Shown piece after piece: positions 28,343 to 33,283 of a DNA stretch of 33,283 nt. Both the position numbers and the translations under genes were made by a program. The notes below the pieces were generated by a model. It did not search any database. It worked only from the letters and a program-made list of their open reading frames with translations, and was not told where the DNA came from. The stretch is from a virus, in IMG/VR virus record IMGVR_UViG_3300025151_000154, positions 1 to 33,283 of that record; one strand, given 5' to 3'. The first letter of the stretch is position 1. Every line of letters begins with the position of its first letter.

Positions 28343-28979
28343 AATCAAACTTTACGGTGACTTAGCAAATCAAGTAGGCCATAAAGAATTTGAAAATATT
28401 AAAGTTCATAATGTAGCAGAAGCAGTAAGTTTTTTAATAAATAATTTCCCACATTTAGAAAAATATATGTCAGATAAATATTATAAAATTATTGTAAATA
28501 ATGAAGATATTGAACAAAATGAATTACATGATCCTATAGGTAAATCTGATATTTCTTTTGTACCTGTTATAAGTGGATCTGGAGGTAACGTTGGAAAAAT
28601 TTTTTTAGGTGTAGCTTTAATTGGATTATCTTTTACTCCAATGGGTGCAGGATTATTTGCAGGAGGTTCAGGAGCAGGATTAGCAGGAGGAGGTGGTTTG
28701 ATGGGTGCAACTGGACTTTATGCTGCAGGAGCTTATGGTTCTGCTGCTTTAGGTTTAATTGGTGCAAGTATGGTTTTAAGTGGTGTTAGTGGAATGTTAT
28801 TTCCAATGCCTAAACAGCCTGAATTTTCTAGTGAAAGTGATCCAAGAATTTCTTTTAGTTTTTCAGGTACTCAACAAACTAGCCGAGCAGGAACTCCAGT
28901 ACCTATTGTATATGGAGAAATTTTTACAGGCTCTGTTGTGATTTCTGGTGGTATTGATACGGAGCAAGTTCAAGCATGA
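28332..28979 (+). CDS. Tail assembly protein, lambda I-like
   Basis: A 215-residue protein. Residues 1-80 are a ubiquitin-like fold (KIKLYGDLANQVGHKEFENI, AEAVSFLINNFPHLEKYM, YYKIIVNNEDI). A Gly/Ala-rich hydrophobic region at about 90-160 follows, then a conserved C-terminus (RISFSFSGTQQTSRAGTPVP, IVYGEIFTGSVVISGG). The layout is that of lambda I, needed for tail tip assembly with J, whose gene overlaps by four bases. Confidence 0.87.
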   Translation: MLRKIKLYGDLANQVGHKEFENIKVHNVAEAVSFLINNFPHLEKYMSDKYYKIIVNNEDIEQNELHDPIGKSDISFVPVISGSGGNVGKIFLGVALIGLSFTPMGAGLFAGGSGAGLAGGGGLMGATGLYAAGAYGSAALGLIGASMVLSGVSGMLFPMPKQPEFSSESDPRISFSFSGTQQTSRAGTPVPIVYGEIFTGSVVISGGIDTEQVQA

Positions 28980-31900
28980 CTAATAAAAGAAAAATTATTC
29001 GTGGTTCAGGCGGACCTCCACCACCACCTACACCAAGACAGCCTACAAGAACTCCTGATACGCTTCACAGTAAGCAATTTGCAACATTTCTTGATTTAAT
29101 TAGTGAAGGAGAAATTGAAGGAAGTGCTACTGCTTCGAAAGAAGGAATAACAGATAAAACATCTACAGCGTATATAAATGCGTATTTAAAAGACGTATTT
29201 CTTAATGATACGCCTGTTTTACAGGCATCTGCAGATTCATCAAATCCAGCAGATACAGATTTTAATTTTCAAAATGTAACTTTTACTCCGCGTTTTGGCA
29301 CTGCAAATCAAACAAAAGTTGATGGTATTGAAAGTTCTTCTTCAATAACTCCTGTTGGAGTAACAGTAACAGCTTCTTCACCAGTAACAAGACAAATTAC
29401 AAATTCAAATGTTGATCGAATTAAAGTAACAATAAGTTTTCCTCAATTACAAAAAGCAACAACAGAAGGTGATCTTTTAGGCTCGTCTGTTCAATTAAAA
29501 ATTGCTGTTCAATATAATTCAGGCGGTTTTACAGATGTTATTACAGATACAATTACAGGTCGAACTGCAGATGCGTATCAAAAAGATTATTCAGTAAAAA
29601 TTACCGGTTCTTTTCCTGTTGATATAAGAGTTTCAAGAGTAACTGCAGACTCAACAGATTCATCTTTAATTGATTCTTTTCAATTTGCTAGTCTGGCAGA
29701 AATAATAGATGATGCAAGTACTTATGCAAATTCAGCATATAACGCTATAAGGCTTGATTCTCAGCAGTTTAGTTCTATTCCACGCCGAAAGTTTCGTATT
29801 CGGGGCATTAAAGTAAGGATTCCTGGAGCAGGAGCATCTAGCTCTGGTACTCCTACTGTAGATAATACAACTGGCAGAATTATCTATCCAGATGGATATA
29901 TTTTTAATGGTGTTATGGGTTCTGCTGTCTGGTGTTCTTGTCCAGCAATGATTCTTCTTGATTTGTTAACAACTGAAAGATATGGATTTGGTACTCATAT
30001 TACAGATAGTTCAATTGATTTATTTTCTTTTGTAACTGCTAGTAAGTTTGCAAATACACTTGTTGATGATAATTTAGGAGGACAGGAAGCAAGATTTTCT
30101 TGCAATGTTAATATACAATCTTCTAGCGAAGCATTTGATCTTATTAATGAATTAGCTGGAGTAATGAGAGCAATGCCTATCTGGTCAACAGGTAGTGTTT
30201 TATTAGCTCAGGATTCACCTAAAGATGCTTCTTTTATATTTTCTTTAGCTAATGTTTCTAGCGATGGTTTTAACTATACAGGTTCAAGTTTAAAACAACG
30301 ACATTCAGTTATTTCAGTTTCATATTTTAATATGGATTCTCAAGAAATAGATTTTGAAATTTTTGAAAATACTTCATTAATAAATAAAATTGGAACTGTT
30401 GTAAAACAAGTAAAAGGTTTTGGGTGTACAAGTAGAGGACAGGCTCAAAGATTAGCAAAAGCTATTTCATTTTCTGAAGGTAATGAATCTGAAATTTGTA
30501 CTTTTACAACTTCTTTAGAAGCAGGACTTTTAGTGCGTCCTGGAGCTGTTATTGAAATTAACGATCCTGTTCGTGCAGGCGTTAGACGTGGAGGAAAACT
30601 TTCAGCGGTTAGTTCTACTACTGTAGTTACAGTTGATGATACACAGTTTACAGATTTACCTACTACAGATAGTCCAACATTAACTTTAGTTTTACCTGAT
30701 GGAACTATAGAAACTAAAGATATTTCTGATATTTCAAATGGCGTTATTACTGTAAGTTCAGCTTTTTCACAGACACCTAACGTAGGTACAAATTATTTAA
30801 TACAAAATACTACAGTACAAGCTCAAAAATTTAGAGTAATTACAGTAGAAGAAATTGATGGAATAAATTATACAATTACTGCTCTATCTTATATAAATGA
30901 AAAATACGCATTTATTGAAGATGGATCAACTTTATCTACAAGAACAGTTTCAAAATTAAATAACTTACAACCACCACCTTCTAACCTTTCTGCTATTGAA
31001 ACTATTGTTCCAATTAATAATCAAGCAGTTTCTAAAATATTTTTAAGTTGGCAACCAATAAATGGTGTTATTGAATATCAAGTTAATTATAGATATGAAA
31101 ATGGAAATTTTGTATCTGAAAAAGTTTCAAGACCTGATTTTCAAATAATAAATAGTCAACTTGGTACTTATGAATTTCAAGTTTTTAGTTATAACGTTAA
31201 TGGACAACTTTCAGCAACTTCTAATGATTTAACTTTTGAAGCGGTTGGAAAAACTGCTGTTCCTCAAGATGTTACGAATCTAACAATAGAACCTGTAAAT
31301 GACCAATTTGTAAGAATCCGTTTTGATAAAGCTACAGATGTAGATGTAACACACGGGGGAAACGTAGTAGTAAGACATTCAAGCAAAACAGATGGTACTG
31401 GTACTTTTACAAATTCTGTTGACTTAATCCCTGCTCTACCCGGATCTGTCAGCGAAAGTTTGATACCTGCTATTGATGGAGAGGTAATTTTAAAATTCCG
31501 CGATGATGGAGGACGTCTTAGTGATGGAGAAGCATCAATTATTGTTACTTCACCTGATCCCTTACCTAAACTTACAGTTATTCAAGATAGAGAAGATACT
31601 GATTCGCCGCCTTTTGCGGGTACAAAATCTGATTGTTTTTTTAGTGATGAAGTTAATGGTCTTGTACTTGGTTCAACTACTACTTTAGATTCTGTCAGCG
31701 ATTTTGATTTAATTGGAAATTTAGACTTTCTAGGTGCTGTTGACCAAACAGGAGGAACTTATGACTTTGCAAACGTTCTTGATTTAGGAGGAAAACAACC
31801 ACTTAAATTAAAACGACACATGGTTACACAAGGCTTTTATCCAGCAGATTTAATAGATAGCAGAACAGCAAATATAGATACCTGGACAAACTTTGATGCT

Positions 31901-32386
31901 GCAACCGCTTTTGATGTTAATGCACGTTTACTTGTTGCAACAACTGATGATGACCCTTCGAGCGGATCTGCAACTTTTTCATCTTTTCAACCTTTTGCAA
32001 ATGGAACATATGTAGGAAGGGGTTTTAAATTTAGGGCTGAATTAACAACAAATGACCCTGCACAAAGTATAGAAATCGATCAACTAGGATATACAGCTGA
32101 ACTTGAAAGAAGAACCGAAACAGTTAATAGTCTTATTGCAAGCGGTACTTCTACTAAAGCTATAACTTTTACAAATACATTTTTTACAGGTACTTCTGAT
32201 TTAGGAGGTTCTACAACTGCATATCTGCCAACAATAGGAATTGTTATAGAAAATGCACAATCTGGTGATTTTTTCAGCTTATCTAATATTTCAGGTACTG
32301 GTTTCTCTATTGATATAAAAAATGGATCAAGTTTTGTTAATAGAAATTTTAAATATACTGCAGTTGGTTTTGGTCGAGGATCTTAA
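28976..32386 (+). CDS. Central tail tip / host specificity protein, lambda J-like
   Basis: A 1136-residue protein. A Pro-rich start leads to DTLHSKQFATFLDLISEGEI (about 29-48), the hallmark J opening. Hub domains follow to about residue 640, with RRKFRIRGIKVRIPG and the hub helix region CPAMILLDLLTTERYGFG. Fibronectin type III-like domains lie at about 665-860 (LSWQPINGVIEYQVNY, TYEFQVFSYNVNGQLSATSN). The C-terminal part (TWTNFDAATAFDVNARLLVA, GRGFKFRAELTTNDP, GRGS end) contains H-lectin-like strands at about 1055-1130 and probably contacts the receptor. It is the main adsorption protein besides the fibre encoded next. Confidence 0.92.
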   Translation: MTNKRKIIRGSGGPPPPPTPRQPTRTPDTLHSKQFATFLDLISEGEIEGSATASKEGITDKTSTAYINAYLKDVFLNDTPVLQASADSSNPADTDFNFQNVTFTPRFGTANQTKVDGIESSSSITPVGVTVTASSPVTRQITNSNVDRIKVTISFPQLQKATTEGDLLGSSVQLKIAVQYNSGGFTDVITDTITGRTADAYQKDYSVKITGSFPVDIRVSRVTADSTDSSLIDSFQFASLAEIIDDASTYANSAYNAIRLDSQQFSSIPRRKFRIRGIKVRIPGAGASSSGTPTVDNTTGRIIYPDGYIFNGVMGSAVWCSCPAMILLDLLTTERYGFGTHITDSSIDLFSFVTASKFANTLVDDNLGGQEARFSCNVNIQSSSEAFDLINELAGVMRAMPIWSTGSVLLAQDSPKDASFIFSLANVSSDGFNYTGSSLKQRHSVISVSYFNMDSQEIDFEIFENTSLINKIGTVVKQVKGFGCTSRGQAQRLAKAISFSEGNESEICTFTTSLEAGLLVRPGAVIEINDPVRAGVRRGGKLSAVSSTTVVTVDDTQFTDLPTTDSPTLTLVLPDGTIETKDISDISNGVITVSSAFSQTPNVGTNYLIQNTTVQAQKFRVITVEEIDGINYTITALSYINEKYAFIEDGSTLSTRTVSKLNNLQPPPSNLSAIETIVPINNQAVSKIFLSWQPINGVIEYQVNYRYENGNFVSEKVSRPDFQIINSQLGTYEFQVFSYNVNGQLSATSNDLTFEAVGKTAVPQDVTNLTIEPVNDQFVRIRFDKATDVDVTHGGNVVVRHSSKTDGTGTFTNSVDLIPALPGSVSESLIPAIDGEVILKFRDDGGRLSDGEASIIVTSPDPLPKLTVIQDREDTDSPPFAGTKSDCFFSDEVNGLVLGSTTTLDSVSDFDLIGNLDFLGAVDQTGGTYDFANVLDLGGKQPLKLKRHMVTQGFYPADLIDSRTANIDTWTNFDAATAFDVNARLLVATTDDDPSSGSATFSSFQPFANGTYVGRGFKFRAELTTNDPAQSIEIDQLGYTAELERRTETVNSLIASGTSTKAITFTNTFFTGTSDLGGSTTAYLPTIGIVIENAQSGDFFSLSNISGTGFSIDIKNGSSFVNRNFKYTAVGFGRGS

Positions 32387-32419
32387 ATTGTGATACCCTT
32401 AAATAAAAATACATAGAAC

Positions 32420-33283
32420 ATGGCAACGCACGATTACGTTATTGATAATAGTACAGGAGCTAATGTAAGATCTGATATAAATAATGTATTAGCTGCAATT
32501 GTAAGTAATAATTCATCTTCATCTGAACCCTCTACAAAATATGCTTATCAGTGGTGGGCTGATACAAACGAAGGTGTTTTAAAAATAAGAAATAGTGCTA
32601 ATAATGGTTGGGTTACTCTATTACAATTAGATGGAACATTAACTCTAGAAGATGGTTCTGCAAGCGCACCTGCTTTAGGTTTTCGTGATGATTTAGATAC
32701 TGGTATTTTTTCAAGTGCAGCAAATAATTTAGATATTGCTACAGGAGGATCTGTAAGAGCAAATATAAGTTCGACAGGCTTGAACGTAACAGGAACAGTT
32801 ACAGATGATGGGGCAGTACATGATGGCAATGTTGATTTAAATGGCAATATTGATGTTTCTGGAACTTCAACATTAAATGGTGCAACAACTTTTACTGATG
32901 ATGTTACTTTTGATGGTGCTACTGCTGGAAGAGATATTGTTTTTGATAGGTCAGATAATGCACTAGAGTTTGCTGATAACGCAAAAGCTATTTTTGGAAC
33001 TGGTGCAGATTTAGAAATTTACCATTCAGGGTCAGAAACTTTTATACATGATAATGGTACTGGTGGATTAATTTTAAGAAGTAATGCTTTAAGAATTAAT
33101 AATGCTGCTAATGATGAAAATATGATAGTTGTTAATGAAAATTCCGAAGTTTCTTTATATCACAATAATGTTAAGAAAATAGAAACAGCTAGTGGGGGCG
33201 TGAGTCTTACAGGAGGAGCAGCAGCAAACGTCACAGCCCTTTCTGATGGGGCAACAATAACAATTGATATGGCTACAGCTTGT
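32420..33283 (+). CDS. Tail fibre protein, 3' end outside the window
   Basis: 288 codons are visible and the frame is open at the right edge. It opens MATHDYVIDNSTGANVRSDI and continues with SSSSEPSTKYAYQWWADTNE, GWVTLLQLDGTLTLEDGSAS and GFRDDLDTGIFSSAANNLDI, then repetitive TGTVTDDGAVHDGNVDLNGN and DLEIYHSGSETFIHD segments. The N-terminal module is the attachment head typical of marine cyanophage fibres (recalled), and the repetitive part forms a trimeric beta shaft. The receptor-binding tip is not in the window. Confidence 0.85.
   Translation, partial: MATHDYVIDNSTGANVRSDINNVLAAIVSNNSSSSEPSTKYAYQWWADTNEGVLKIRNSANNGWVTLLQLDGTLTLEDGSASAPALGFRDDLDTGIFSSAANNLDIATGGSVRANISSTGLNVTGTVTDDGAVHDGNVDLNGNIDVSGTSTLNGATTFTDDVTFDGATAGRDIVFDRSDNALEFADNAKAIFGTGADLEIYHSGSETFIHDNGTGGLILRSNALRINNAANDENMIVVNENSEVSLYHNNVKKIETASGGVSLTGGAAANVTALSDGATITIDMATAC

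Noticed and set aside
32548-32847. Leftward frame inside the fibre gene
   Set aside because: The + frame is a clear fibre sequence and the reverse frame has no recognisable pattern.
1-33283. CRISPR arrays, insertion sequences and tRNA genes
   Set aside because: Scanning by eye found no spaced direct-repeat array, no transposase and no complete tRNA; a program would be needed to exclude a degenerate tRNA.

Overview
The window is most of the genome of a low-GC, tailed, lambda-like siphovirus. The tail genes run in lambda order (connectors, tail terminator, tail tube, G and G-T chaperones, tape measure, then M, L, K, I and J equivalents, then a fibre) and end in a tape measure of 708 residues. 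The strong AT bias, very short or overlapping gene junctions, scarce Shine-Dalgarno sites, the secreted-protein trio near the left end and the fibre style resemble phages of marine picocyanobacteria (Prochlorococcus/Synechococcus). The host is an inference from family resemblance; nothing in the window proves it.

Layout. 1-920 (+): two membrane-anchored genes, probably the end of the late operon if the right end of the window joins the left end in a circular or permuted genome. 922-1062: a structured gap between converging genes. 1061-2860 (-): a putative membrane protein followed by three proteins with signal peptides. 2926-3386 (+): a two-gene island. 3389-11819 (-): a small protein, a MuF head protein fused to a zinc metalloprotease, portal, large and small terminase, a cytosine-C5 DNA methyltransferase, a ParB-like protein, two small proteins and a replication initiator. 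11818-12249 (+): a RusA resolvase whose start codon overlaps that of the initiator. 12264-12352: a second structured convergent gap. 12364-12998 (-): three small genes. 12999-13143: a divergent control region full of repeats. 13144-17691 (+): early region with a RecE/Cas4-like exonuclease, an Erf-type annealing protein, a small helix-turn-helix protein, an SSB-like protein, a T5orf172 (GIY-YIG-like) protein and many short unknown genes. 17697-18920 (+): eight tiny, very lysine-rich genes. 18958-32386 (+): scaffold, major capsid, decoration, connectors and the tail. 32420 to the right edge: the start of a tail fibre gene.

How the genes work together. The initiator, exonuclease, annealing protein, SSB-like protein and RusA would start replication and make and resolve recombination intermediates. 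No DNA polymerase, primase or helicase is visible, so the phage probably borrows the host replisome. Terminase, portal and MuF are on the strand opposite to scaffold, capsid and tail, and about 10 kb away from them, so late transcription must fire in two directions. No integrase, repressor or recognisable endolysin is seen, and lysis genes may lie outside the window. The points most worth following are the MuF-zincin fusion with a small gene coupled directly downstream, the complete -1 frameshift signal in the tail chaperone gene, the shared start codon, the two structured convergent gaps that share sequence words, the start of the third secreted protein (apparently not ATG) and the lysine-rich microprotein cluster. 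Ten genes shorter than 60 codons were read directly from the sequence.
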